From an uncultured Lachnospiraceae bacterium (GTDB lineage Bacteria; Bacillota; Clostridia; Lachnospirales; Lachnospiraceae), in assembly GCA_947174015.1 (NCBI GenBank), contig CAMWHJ010000012.1, positions 1-62,543 of the forward strand: DNA of 62,543 bases. Direction: 5' to 3'. Under the pieces are notes generated by a model, which was given only the letters and a program-made list of their open reading frames with translations, searched no databases and was not told the DNA's origin. Position numbers and translations under genes: made by a program. The stretch's first letter is position 1. The number at the start of each line of letters is the position of its first letter. Of the stretch, positions 26,931 through 35,348 are shown one piece after another.

Positions 26931-29072
26931 TTAATTATCCTCTCGCTGAAGTCCCATCAGCTTATGGATCTGTTTGTCACTGATTTTCATAACTATTAGT
27001 ATATAGATAAATTCCACCACAAGCAACAGGCAAATGACTGCTGCACCGATAAGTACCAGCTCGTTGGTTCTTCCTCGGATACTGCTGTAAGACAATCCTG
27101 CAAACAGAGTGTATAAGCCAAATATACTGCTCAACGCTGCCACTGCCACCGGCAGCCCAAAGTACCAGCCGATTTGTGATCTGGCAGATTTACACAGTTC
27201 CTTTTCATAACCGCCCAAAAAGATTAATGTTTGATAGTTCTTCTTTTTCTTTTGCTGTCCCATCAAAAATTGTACACCGATAACCGTATTGGCAATCAGC
27301 AGAAAGATAACCGCCAGATAAATCGTGGTATAGCTTGCTGCCACCTGATAAAACAACTGCCTTCCTATCCTTTGCATATAACTTTCGTACTCTAAGTCAC
27401 TTCCTTTCAGCACATCATTAAACCAGGCAATCGACTGCATCATACCCTCTTCTTCCACAAAACTGTCCTTTAACCGCATATTCCAATAAGAGTCATAATT
27501 CTCTCCCACCAGTTTCTCAAACACACTGTCTTCCAAAATAAAGGCATAGGAGATGGTAATGAAACGGTCCACCACAATATCACTGACACAATATTCCTCT
27601 GCCAATTCATAAGTATCATTGCCAATGGTAATGGTTGCACCTTGTTGCAAAGCTTCCTTTATAATTTCATCAAGTCCTGAAAACACCAGTTCCGGATCGG
27701 AATAAAGTGCTGCCTTTCCCTCTCCCAGCTCCAGTTCTTCCTTTCCTGCCAGACTCCGAAGATGATTATAACCTGATAAGGAAATCACATGGGGATATTC
27801 CATCTTCTGCTCTATGTATTTTGCCTGCCTTAATATATCCTTTGTTTTAGAATCCTTCGCAGATGCTATGGCCTGTTCCATGGTTATCCCGCTATTTTCT
27901 ATGCCTGCTGACTTTTTTATCGCATCTGTGAGACCTTTGACAGAAATGGTCTGCGATTCCTCCTCTTCCTCCCAAATAATTCCCACCTTAACTTCAAAAA
28001 TATCTTCCACAAAGTTCCTTAACCCCAATTCCTCTAATTCTTTTTTTATATTCACGCCTCTTTCCGAAAGATTTTCCTCATCCCACTCCCTAAATGTGTA
28101 ATCCATCACATGGCTGTTGGAAAGCTCGCTGCCCACACTGACTGACACACCATAACCAAAGCAGCAGAGTGCCGCCAATACTAACATAGAGGATACTGCC
28201 AGAGAATTGCTTTTTAATAAAACCGATTCCTGAAGCTGGCGGAAATTGAATATGCCATAACCATTCCTCTTAGGATTCAATTTTAGCAGCAGTTCAAAGA
28301 AAATTCCCATGCCATGAAACAGGCAGAAAATTCCCACACTACCAAAGAAAAGTGTCTCTGCCATATCTTTTACAGATACCCATGCAATACCGCTGATACC
28401 AAAATAAAAAGCAATCACCAATAAGATCACTCCCAGAAAAAGCTGTATTGCACCCAACACTTCATTCTGATTATGCCGCTTTTTCTCCTGAGATTCCCGC
28501 AACAGTTCCAAGGGCTCCTTGCGAATCCAAAAAAGGCACAAAATAAGCAATGCTGCAAATCTCACCAGTACATAACCGATTATGGTGCCGAACACTGCAT
28601 AGACGGAAAAGGAACAATGATAATTTACCAAACCAATTCCCACCATCTTTACCGTGACAAGACTGATAACCTCTGTCAAAAATACAGCCACCGGAATGCC
28701 TATGCCCAGAGACACCAGACTGTGAAATCCCTCCTCCGCAATGAGCATTTGAAACAAGGTGGAACGTTTTAAGCCCATCATAAAATACATGCCAAATTCA
28801 TGACTTCGTTTTTCCAACTGATATTTTCCGGTAAAATATAACAGAAAGAACAAAATAATCAATGTAAATACATATAACATTGGTATCATCCGCAAAAGCT
28901 TTTGTACCGCATCGTTTTCTACAGTTTTCAAAAATTGTACGATTCCTTGGTTTTCTAAAGATAAAATCACATAGAAAGCCACAATGGAAATAATTAAGGA
29001 TAGGAAAAGCAATCCATTATCCTTTCGCATTCTTCTGCTGTTTTTTTCCACTAACTTAAAGAACATTTTCAC
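26931..29072 (-). CDS. FtsX-type ABC permease, BceB-like
   Basis: 713 aa with about ten membrane spans and one large outside domain between spans 7 and 8, as in BceB/VraG antimicrobial-peptide transporters. The first FtsX block reads GKYQLEKRSHEFGMYFMMGL, and the C-terminal one QTLIFLGGYEKELCKSARSQ. Gene start overlaps the ATPase stop by 17 bases. Such permeases free lipid II cycle intermediates from peptide antibiotics and also act as the sensor for the kinase. Confidence 0.9.
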   Translation of the reverse strand: MKMFFKLVEKNSRRMRKDNGLLFLSLIISIVAFYVILSLENQGIVQFLKTVENDAVQKLLRMIPMLYVFTLIILFFLLYFTGKYQLEKRSHEFGMYFMMGLKRSTLFQMLIAEEGFHSLVSLGIGIPVAVFLTEVISLVTVKMVGIGLVNYHCSFSVYAVFGTIIGYVLVRFAALLILCLFWIRKEPLELLRESQEKKRHNQNEVLGAIQLFLGVILLVIAFYFGISGIAWVSVKDMAETLFFGSVGIFCLFHGMGIFFELLLKLNPKRNGYGIFNFRQLQESVLLKSNSLAVSSMLVLAALCCFGYGVSVSVGSELSNSHVMDYTFREWDEENLSERGVNIKKELEELGLRNFVEDIFEVKVGIIWEEEEESQTISVKGLTDAIKKSAGIENSGITMEQAIASAKDSKTKDILRQAKYIEQKMEYPHVISLSGYNHLRSLAGKEELELGEGKAALYSDPELVFSGLDEIIKEALQQGATITIGNDTYELAEEYCVSDIVVDRFITISYAFILEDSVFEKLVGENYDSYWNMRLKDSFVEEEGMMQSIAWFNDVLKGSDLEYESYMQRIGRQLFYQVAASYTTIYLAVIFLLIANTVIGVQFLMGQQKKKKNYQTLIFLGGYEKELCKSARSQIGWYFGLPVAVAALSSIFGLYTLFAGLSYSSIRGRTNELVLIGAAVICLLLVVEFIYILIVMKISDKQIHKLMGLQREDN

Positions 29073-29829
29073 TTCCCCCTCCCAGAGTTGCCATTACTCC
29101 GATAATCCGTTCATAAAATTCCTGCTTACTCTCGTCTTTATGCTTTCTTCTAAGCTCATGAAATATAGCACCATCCTGAATAAATAGAATTCGTGAACAA
29201 TAACTTGCCGCATTGGCATCGTGAGTCACCATTAAAATAGTGGACTTCTCCTTCTCATTGATTTCCTGAAGTTTTTTCATCAATGCTTTGGCATTTTTTG
29301 AATCCAAAGCACCGGTGGGCTCATCTGCCAATAAAATTTCAGGCTTGCTGACCATAGCCCTTGCCGCTGAAACCCTCTGCTTTTGTCCGCCGGATAATTC
29401 TTCCGGGAACTTCTCCATCAAATCTGCAATTTCTAAATACTGAGCTAATTTTACAATCTGTTTTTTACTTTCCTGATTGACCTGATTGTGGATGGCTAGA
29501 GGCAGCAAAATATTTTCCTTCACTGTCATATTCTCAATCAACTCAAAATTTTGAAAAAGATAACCGATTCGGCTGCCTCTGTATTCTGCCAGCTTTTTCC
29601 CCTTATAGGTGCTTAAATCTTCTCCTTTCAATAGGATTCTTCCTGCCGTGGGACGGGTGATGGTGGCAATGCAGTTTAACAGTGTGGTCTTTCCAGAACC
29701 ACTGCTTCCCATAATGCCAATAAACTCACCATTCAACACCTGAAAGGTAACACCGTCAATGGCTCTTGTGATGTTTTCCTTTTTTCCATAAAACTTTTCC
29801 AAGCCCTGTACTTCTAATATTTTCTCCAT
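29056..29829 (-). CDS. ABC ATPase, BceA-like
   Basis: 257 aa from the ATG at 29829 (MEKILEVQGLEKFYGKK), which has TTTGGAGGAAAGTT before it; the longer frame to 29874 lacks one. Walker A GSSGSGKTT, signature LSGGQKQR, Walker B ILLADEPTGALD and the switch His in MVTHDANAA are all present. First gene of the four-gene module ATPase-permease-regulator-kinase. Confidence 0.92.
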   Translation of the reverse strand: MEKILEVQGLEKFYGKKENITRAIDGVTFQVLNGEFIGIMGSSGSGKTTLLNCIATITRPTAGRILLKGEDLSTYKGKKLAEYRGSRIGYLFQNFELIENMTVKENILLPLAIHNQVNQESKKQIVKLAQYLEIADLMEKFPEELSGGQKQRVSAARAMVSKPEILLADEPTGALDSKNAKALMKKLQEINEKEKSTILMVTHDANAASYCSRILFIQDGAIFHELRRKHKDESKQEFYERIIGVMATLGGGSENVL

Positions 29830-30139
29830 AACTTTCCTCCAAATATTTTCCATTGATTCCGCCAGTTTTATCACATATTACACAGTAAATGCAGCATCCT
29901 GTATGGAACCGTTGTCTTGATTCTACTGTTACATCATGTATACATATCAATGACAGCTGTCCTTTGTTCTGATGCTATTATACAAAAGTCCAAAGAAAAT
30001 TTGAACTTACAGTTGATGTAAGGTTTTGGAGAACTTTTTGGTGCCAAACTGTAATTTGCTGCGAATTTCCTGAGAAAAGGAATCAAAAATTCATTCCTCA
30101 AAGAACCAGCTTGCAAAACAGCTTGACTGCACCCAAGCA
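29830..30139. other. Intergenic gap, no gene seen
   Basis: About 300 AT-rich bases between the MATE gene end and the ABC operon start. Contains a degenerate half copy of the palindromic repeat near 29898-29931 (ATGGAACCGTT ... CTACTGTTAC). No open frame with a ribosome site. A Bce-type regulator binding site may lie here but I could not recognise one. Confidence 0.4.
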
Positions 30140-30142
30140 AAA

Positions 30143-30167
30143 AGGCGTCTGCAAAATGCCAACGCCT
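30143..30167 (-). terminator. Terminator of the MATE gene
   Basis: Arms AGGCGT and ACGCCT with a 13-base loop; the minus strand continues ACGCCTTTTTGC. Twelve bases after the MATE stop at 30179. Confidence 0.65.
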
Positions 30168-30178
30168 CATAAATACTT

Positions 30179-31474
30179 TTACTTCTGCTTTTTTCGCCTT
30201 AAAACAAACCATGTAATTGCCAGAGTAAATACTTCTGTCACCGGAAAGGTGAGCCAAACTCCTCTCATTCCAAAAAACCCGGATAATAGAAAGGCAAAGC
30301 CTGTAATTGCCACCAATCCCCTCATAATAGCAATGAGAGAAGAAGATTTTGCACAATCGGTTGCACTCAAAAAACCTGCACTGATAATATTGATGGCTGC
30401 AAAGAGGAAACCAATGATATAAAGTTTCAGACCTGTTACTGCATAAGCCGCTAATTCTTCGGAATGTTCACTGTTAAAGATGCATACACATTGTTCTGCA
30501 AAAATCTCAACCAGCAAAATAATGATCATTGCCAGCACCACACCAATCATCAGTGACTCTCTGAAAATCCGCTTCTTGTCCTCTTTATTATTTTTTCCAT
30601 GAGCCTCACTTGCCAATGGCTGCAATCCTTGGGAAACTCCATTAAATATATAAGTACTTACCAATGCAATGTTGGTGATGACACCATAAGCTGCCACACC
30701 CACATTGCCTGCCAGCCCCAGTGTAATGAAATTAAATACGGTTGTGGTTATCCCTGTGGAAATCTCACCCACAAATGCCACGATTCCCAGTTCACATGAC
30801 TTCACAATACTTATGATGGAGGGGCGGTGCCAGTGAAATCGAATGGTATTTTTTTTCGACAAAAAATGAGTGGAGCAAATAGCGATACTAATCACAGGGG
30901 ACATTCCCGTAGCCAGTGCCGCCCCCCTCATCCCCAGCTTCAACGGAAACATAAACAAATAATCTAACACAATATTAGTAAAACTGCTGACAAAAGTTGC
31001 CGTCATTGCAAGGGCAGGAGCAAAGTCATTGCGCACAAAGGCTGTAAATGTGTAATTTAACATAAAACATGGGGCAAAAACCATGGCAATTCTCAAATAA
31101 CCTTTTCCCAAAACAGCAATCTCGCTGTCTGCTCCCATCAACCCCAATACCTTTTCCGGACAAAGAATTCCCAATATTATAAATACAACACTGATTACAA
31201 GTGTAAAAAAAATAGAATTGAAAAAATAAAAATCTGCCTCTCTGCTCTTCTTTGCCTTTTGAAAGGCATAGCCAGTTGCAGAACCAATACCTATCATAGA
31301 ACCGATGGCAAACATTAAATTGTAAATAGGCATGGTGAGATTTAATGTGGTAATTCCTTTCGTTCCTTCTGCTATTGATATGAAAAAGGTATCTGCTAAT
31401 ATATAGCAGGACAAACCAACCATGGCACATACATTGGTTAAAATGAATTTTCTTAAATTTTTCTCAACAGACAT
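30179..31474 (-). CDS. MATE-family efflux transporter
   Basis: 431 aa with twelve hydrophobic spans in two halves. Start MSVEKNLRKFILTNVCAMVG behind AAAGGGAAAAGAT. GIGSATGYAFQKAKK after TM2 and GVSQGLQPLASEAHGKNNKE in the middle loop are typical of the MATE DinF/NorM-like branch. Likely sodium- or proton-driven export of cationic compounds. Single gene flanked by intergenic repeats. Confidence 0.9.
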   Translation of the reverse strand: MSVEKNLRKFILTNVCAMVGLSCYILADTFFISIAEGTKGITTLNLTMPIYNLMFAIGSMIGIGSATGYAFQKAKKSREADFYFFNSIFFTLVISVVFIILGILCPEKVLGLMGADSEIAVLGKGYLRIAMVFAPCFMLNYTFTAFVRNDFAPALAMTATFVSSFTNIVLDYLFMFPLKLGMRGAALATGMSPVISIAICSTHFLSKKNTIRFHWHRPSIISIVKSCELGIVAFVGEISTGITTTVFNFITLGLAGNVGVAAYGVITNIALVSTYIFNGVSQGLQPLASEAHGKNNKEDKKRIFRESLMIGVVLAMIIILLVEIFAEQCVCIFNSEHSEELAAYAVTGLKLYIIGFLFAAINIISAGFLSATDCAKSSSLIAIMRGLVAITGFAFLLSGFFGMRGVWLTFPVTEVFTLAITWFVLRRKKQK

Positions 31475-31579
31475 ATCTTTTCCCTTTCTGTAATGATTTC
31501 ATATCCATTTAGAACAGTCACTATTTCAGGACAGTCATATTTTATGTAATGAAAAATATAATATATAAATGTAATTGTC

Positions 31580-31712
31580 GTAACTGTTCAGTAGGTCTGT
31601 GCATTTACTGCACAGACCGTAAGAAAAAGTGGATATAACAGGCAAAGAACCATTGCCGTAGGCAATTTTAAATGGTTCTTTGCTTGTAACTATGAAGGTA
31701 CTGAATCGTTAC
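31580..31712. repeat. Palindromic intergenic repeat, full copy
   Basis: Left end GTAACTGTTCAGTAGGTCTG, right end GTACTGAATCGTTAC. Inside, GGTCTGTGC-ATTTACT-GCACAGACC is a hairpin, and GCAAAGAACCATT pairs with AATGGTTCTTTGC around a smaller TTGCC/GGCAA stem. Reads as the reverse of the copy at 17240-17414. Confidence 0.8.
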
Positions 31713-31727
31713 TAATTGTCTATAAAT

Positions 31728-31752
31728 GCACCGTTCTGTATGGAACAGTTAC
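31728..31752. repeat. Palindromic intergenic repeat, short half copy
   Basis: CACCGTTCTGTATGGAACAG followed by TTAC, the right end of the same family, next to the full copy and 35 bases before the ferritin-like gene. Confidence 0.5.
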
Positions 31753-31787
31753 TCACTTACAATCTATACATATATGGAGGTCAAAAT

Positions 31788-32450
31788 ATGAATTCTAATG
31801 TAAATATGGGTACTCAACAAAATGGAGATTCAAAGCAAAATATGGAGCTTCCTATCTATCTAAAAACTCAGGCAAATATGGACTCTCAAACAAATGTCAA
31901 TGCTCAGTCAAACATAGAAGCTCAAAATAATATGAATTCCCAGCAAAAAAATGGCTGTATTGCCGCAGTGGAGCAGCCTTATCCTCCCATTCAGCCAAAA
32001 AACCGCCGTATCGATTACGGTAATGCAATGCTCAGCAATATGGCGGGCAGCCACTCGGAAATGTCCACCATCAGTACTTACTTTTACAACAGCACTATTT
32101 TAAACCCTGATTACGCTGATATGGCCCTGTGTTTTCGAAATATCAGCATTGTGGAAATGCATCATCTGCATATCTTCGCATCCTTGGCATCCCAGATGGG
32201 ACTTGAGCCAAGACTGTGGAGTACCAGAAACAGAAGACGATTCTACTGGACACCTGCCTACAATAAATACTCCAAGGTTCCCCGGCAAATACTTCAAAAT
32301 GCCATTCAAGGAGAAGAAATTGCTATCGAAACCTACATGCATCAGGCGAAAATTATTCAGGATGCCAATATTGTAGAAAACTTAAACCGCATTATTTTAG
32401 ATGAGCAGCTCCATGTGAAATTGCTCAAGGAAATGCTGAAACGCATCTAA
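31788..32450 (+). CDS. Ferritin-like protein with Asn/Gln-rich leader
   Basis: 220 aa from ATG 31788 (TATGGAGGTCAAAAT before it). The first ~60 residues are low complexity with recurring Asn-Met/Ser-Gln words (for example QTNVNAQSNIEAQNNMNSQQ). From about residue 80 a four-helix ferritin-like domain follows: EMSTISTYFYNS, VEMHHLHIFASLA, GEEIAIETYMHQA and DEQLHVKLLKEML. The spaced Glu and ExxH pairs (EMHH, DEQLH) fit a di-metal site as in rubrerythrin, manganese catalase or spore-coat CotJC relatives. Role in metal storage, peroxide defence or spore coat cannot be decided. The palindrome at 32522-32549 can end its transcript. Confidence 0.7.
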   Translation: MNSNVNMGTQQNGDSKQNMELPIYLKTQANMDSQTNVNAQSNIEAQNNMNSQQKNGCIAAVEQPYPPIQPKNRRIDYGNAMLSNMAGSHSEMSTISTYFYNSTILNPDYADMALCFRNISIVEMHHLHIFASLASQMGLEPRLWSTRNRRRFYWTPAYNKYSKVPRQILQNAIQGEEIAIETYMHQAKIIQDANIVENLNRIILDEQLHVKLLKEMLKRI

Positions 32451-32521
32451 GAATGACTTTGAAAACTGACCATGCTGCATTCATTCTTTGTAGTTGGCTC
32501 TTACTTTTTATAATAATTTTT

Positions 32522-32549
32522 CGTAACTGTTCTGTACGGAGCAGTTACG
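32522..32549 (+). repeat. Palindromic repeat acting as likely terminator
   Basis: CGTAACTGTTC-TGTAC-GGAGCAGTTACG forms a near-perfect hairpin followed by TTTTTT. Member of the GTAAC repeat family placed 70 bases after the ferritin-like gene. Confidence 0.7.
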
Positions 32550-32702
32550 TTTTTTATCACCCAACAGTAATACACAGTTGTGCATTAGCCGTTACAATTC
32601 TATCACTGTCTCTGTCTCTTTTCAATTACTGTTTTATGTTTTCATCCGCCAATTTTCCCTCTGTTCTTTCCCTACGCTTTTTTTGTTCTATATCATTCTA
32701 TT

Positions 32703-32746
32703 CTATAGGGATTCCCATAGACAAACCCCTCATAATCCGCTATAAT
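32703..32746 (+). promoter_or_regulatory. Promoter and inverted repeat of the helicase-LexA gene
   Basis: TAGACA at 32718-32723 and TATAAT at 32741-32746 are 17 bases apart. The inverted repeat CTATAGGGATTCCCATAG (32703-32720, one bulged base) overlaps the -35 box and could be an operator. The downstream protein has no helix-turn-helix of its own, so any repressor would be another protein. Confidence 0.5.
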
Positions 32747-32784
32747 AAAATCATAAAAATTGTCAAAAATTGGGGGAAATGCAT

Positions 32785-35199
32785 ATGGAGTTAAATATAG
32801 ATCAGTTACGCATTGTAAATCAAAAACCAAACGGACACTGTCTGGTAAAAGGGGTAGCCGGCAGTGGGAAAACCACCGTGGCAGTCAACCGGATTCCTCC
32901 GCTGATAAATCACTATTTAGAACAGGGAGAGAAGATTCTGCTTCTTACTTTCAATAAGACTTTGATTCAATATACAAAGCATTTGATGAAAGATGTCAAT
33001 TTACAGCAGAATCTGTTTTTCCCAGTGGATCCAAATCAGTTGGTTGACATTTGTACCATAGACAGCATGATTACAAAATATACTCAGAAAATTACACCCG
33101 GATTTCATTTAGTTGATAATCATACACAACGGGAAATCATGCTGCAAGCCATCCATTCGGTAAAAAAGAAACATGAAGAATCTGACCTTTTGTCGGATCA
33201 AAATCTGCTGTTCTTGATAGAAGAGATTCAATGGTTGAAATCCTGCCGTTATCTGGAACGTGAGACTTATCTGAATGTTGACCGTCAAGGACGAATGAGT
33301 GTGGGTGATCATCGGTTCCGCCTGTTAAAAAATTCACCAGTGCGAAATGAAATTTTTGATTTGTACATTGCCTACGAAGAGCTTTTGGAAAAGAAAAAGC
33401 TGGTGGATTTTCAGACCAATGCCCTTCATCTTTTGGAAGCATTGCAGCAGGGTGAGTTAGAGATTCCACGGTATCCCCATGTAATTGTCGATGAAAGTCA
33501 AGACTTCACCAGAGTACAGTTAGAGCTGCTCCACTACTTCTATGATGACAACAAAGAGACCAACAGTATCCTTTTTATTGCGGATGCCGCCCAAAGCATC
33601 TATATTCATTCTTGGCTGTCCAATCAAAGCTTTAAAAGTGTAGGGTTTGATATGTCGGGAAAATCCAATATTTTATCTAAAAATTACCGCACCACCTTCC
33701 AGATTGCCAAAGCCGCCTATTCTCTTATGGCTCATGACGGTGTGTTAAACGAAAATGATAATTATGTGCCGCCCACTGCCATTGAACGCCATGGAAACAA
33801 GCCCGTGCTGCGGGGATTTCCAAACCAGTCAGAGGAAGCTGCTTTTCTCTGCAGTGAGATAAAAAAACTTGCCCAAGACTTTTCCTTAAAGGATATGGTA
33901 ATTCTGGGTGTCTCCACGGGATATTTGACCCATATTCAGGATTATCTGTTAGAACATGGCATTGATGCAGAAATTTTTCAAAAAAACAAACCGGACTTTA
34001 CCTCTGATAAGGTAAAGCTGATTACCTTACACTCCATTAAAGGGTTAGAGTTTCCTGTGGTGTTTATTGCAGGCATCAATAAAGATTTGCTGCCTTTTCG
34101 TGAGGAACAGATTCCCCTTGGCAGAAAGCTGCTGTATGTGGGCATGACCAGAGCAAAGGAACTGCTTTACCTAAGTCACACCTTGGAGCCATCCATCTAT
34201 ATCCAAGAATTTGACCAAACACTTTTTGACACTCGGACCACCACCGCCCCCTTCTGCAATCTCTATCGTGTACCTTTGAAAAATTACCGCTATGGCTCCA
34301 AGATACCTGATATGAATTCCAGAGAAGAAATGGTGCGTCAGTGGATGTTAAGTGAGCTGCACCAACGACTGTTTTATCCTTATGAATCCATGGATATTGA
34401 ATATCCAGTGCAGCAATATTCCTCCAAAGGCTATGTGGATATTGTGGTGTTTGACAAAAAGAAACAGCCTTTTCTTTTGGCAGAGGTAAAACAGCCTGGT
34501 GAAAATATGGTACGTGCCAAGAAGCAGCTTCAGTCCTATATGACTGCCATTCCTACCGCCCGGTATGGCGTCATCTCTGATGGCTCATGCACTCAAATGT
34601 TTTTTTGCAACACGGAAACATTGACAGAAATCAAAGAACTGCCGGAGTACGAGAAACCTTCCGGCAAAAACTACCACACCTTTACTTACAGGAATTTGAA
34701 AAATAATGCCTTTTACCGCTGCAGGCGGAACGAAGAGGACAGCAGCGAGGTTCTGTTGGAAGATTTGAGAAGCAACGATATCATCCATCACTTTTCCTTT
34801 GAGAAGATTCTCCGGTGTGGTTCCGTTGCTGCCGGAACACTGCACTATGTACCGGAGGAGGACTATCGCTTTGTACTATTACCAGATACATTCGGGTTGG
34901 ATGAAAAGCATCATTTTCTGCTAAAGGTATCCGGGGACAGTATGACGGACTTTGATATTGAAGACGGGGATATGATTGTGGTACGAAATCAGCCCTATGC
35001 CAATGTGGGAGATATTGTGGTGGCTGGAAACAAAGCAACCAATGAGGCAACCTTAAAAAAATACTACCCCAGCTCCAGTGTAATAACTCTGGCACCAGGA
35101 AATAATCAATATGAACCTATTATGCTGCGGCCGGAGGATGTATTTATCAATGGTGTAGTGGTGGGCGTCATGAAAGACTTAGGAGTGATACCGGCATAA
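32785..35199 (+). CDS. UvrD-type helicase / nuclease / LexA-like peptidase fusion
   Basis: 804 aa; ATG 32785 has TGGGGGA eight bases ahead (TTG 32770 and ATG 32779 are alternatives). Domain 1 (1-~450) has the full SF1A helicase set: GVAGSGKTT near residue 23, VIVDESQD near 235, FIADAAQSIY, LSKNYRTT, ITLHSIKGLEFPVVF and LLYVGMTRAKELLYL. Domain 2 (~510-620) looks like the HsdR-N/PD-(D/E)xK fold: GYVDIVVFD then LLAEVK, near residues 549-568. Domain 3 (~680-804) is a LexA/S24 peptidase: cleavage-type Ala683-Gly684 in GSVAAGTLHY, Ser719 in VSGDSMTDFDIEDGD, Lys758 in EATLKKYY, with spacings close to LexA. No DNA-binding helix-turn-helix. Inference: RecA filaments on damaged or foreign DNA trigger self-cleavage that frees or inactivates the helicase-nuclease part. 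Single-gene unit with own promoter and terminator. Confidence 0.85.
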   Translation: MELNIDQLRIVNQKPNGHCLVKGVAGSGKTTVAVNRIPPLINHYLEQGEKILLLTFNKTLIQYTKHLMKDVNLQQNLFFPVDPNQLVDICTIDSMITKYTQKITPGFHLVDNHTQREIMLQAIHSVKKKHEESDLLSDQNLLFLIEEIQWLKSCRYLERETYLNVDRQGRMSVGDHRFRLLKNSPVRNEIFDLYIAYEELLEKKKLVDFQTNALHLLEALQQGELEIPRYPHVIVDESQDFTRVQLELLHYFYDDNKETNSILFIADAAQSIYIHSWLSNQSFKSVGFDMSGKSNILSKNYRTTFQIAKAAYSLMAHDGVLNENDNYVPPTAIERHGNKPVLRGFPNQSEEAAFLCSEIKKLAQDFSLKDMVILGVSTGYLTHIQDYLLEHGIDAEIFQKNKPDFTSDKVKLITLHSIKGLEFPVVFIAGINKDLLPFREEQIPLGRKLLYVGMTRAKELLYLSHTLEPSIYIQEFDQTLFDTRTTTAPFCNLYRVPLKNYRYGSKIPDMNSREEMVRQWMLSELHQRLFYPYESMDIEYPVQQYSSKGYVDIVVFDKKKQPFLLAEVKQPGENMVRAKKQLQSYMTAIPTARYGVISDGSCTQMFFCNTETLTEIKELPEYEKPSGKNYHTFTYRNLKNNAFYRCRRNEEDSSEVLLEDLRSNDIIHHFSFEKILRCGSVAAGTLHYVPEEDYRFVLLPDTFGLDEKHHFLLKVSGDSMTDFDIEDGDMIVVRNQPYANVGDIVVAGNKATNEATLKKYYPSSSVITLAPGNNQYEPIMLRPEDVFINGVVVGVMKDLGVIPA

Positions 35200-35252
35200 C
35201 CTGCATACATATAACATGATTGTAAATATAGAGCATATCTTATAAAAAAACT

Positions 35253-35280
35253 TAGGGGTTACAAAAACGTAACCCCTTTT
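35253..35280 (+). terminator. Terminator of the fusion gene
   Basis: AGGGGTTAC and GTAACCCCT with a six-base loop, then TTTT; 54 bases past the stop. Confidence 0.8.
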
Positions 35281-35348
35281 ACATGCTCCTGGATATCTAT
35301 TATCTGATTTATTAAATACTGAAAAAGTGAAAATCAGACAGGAAAAAT

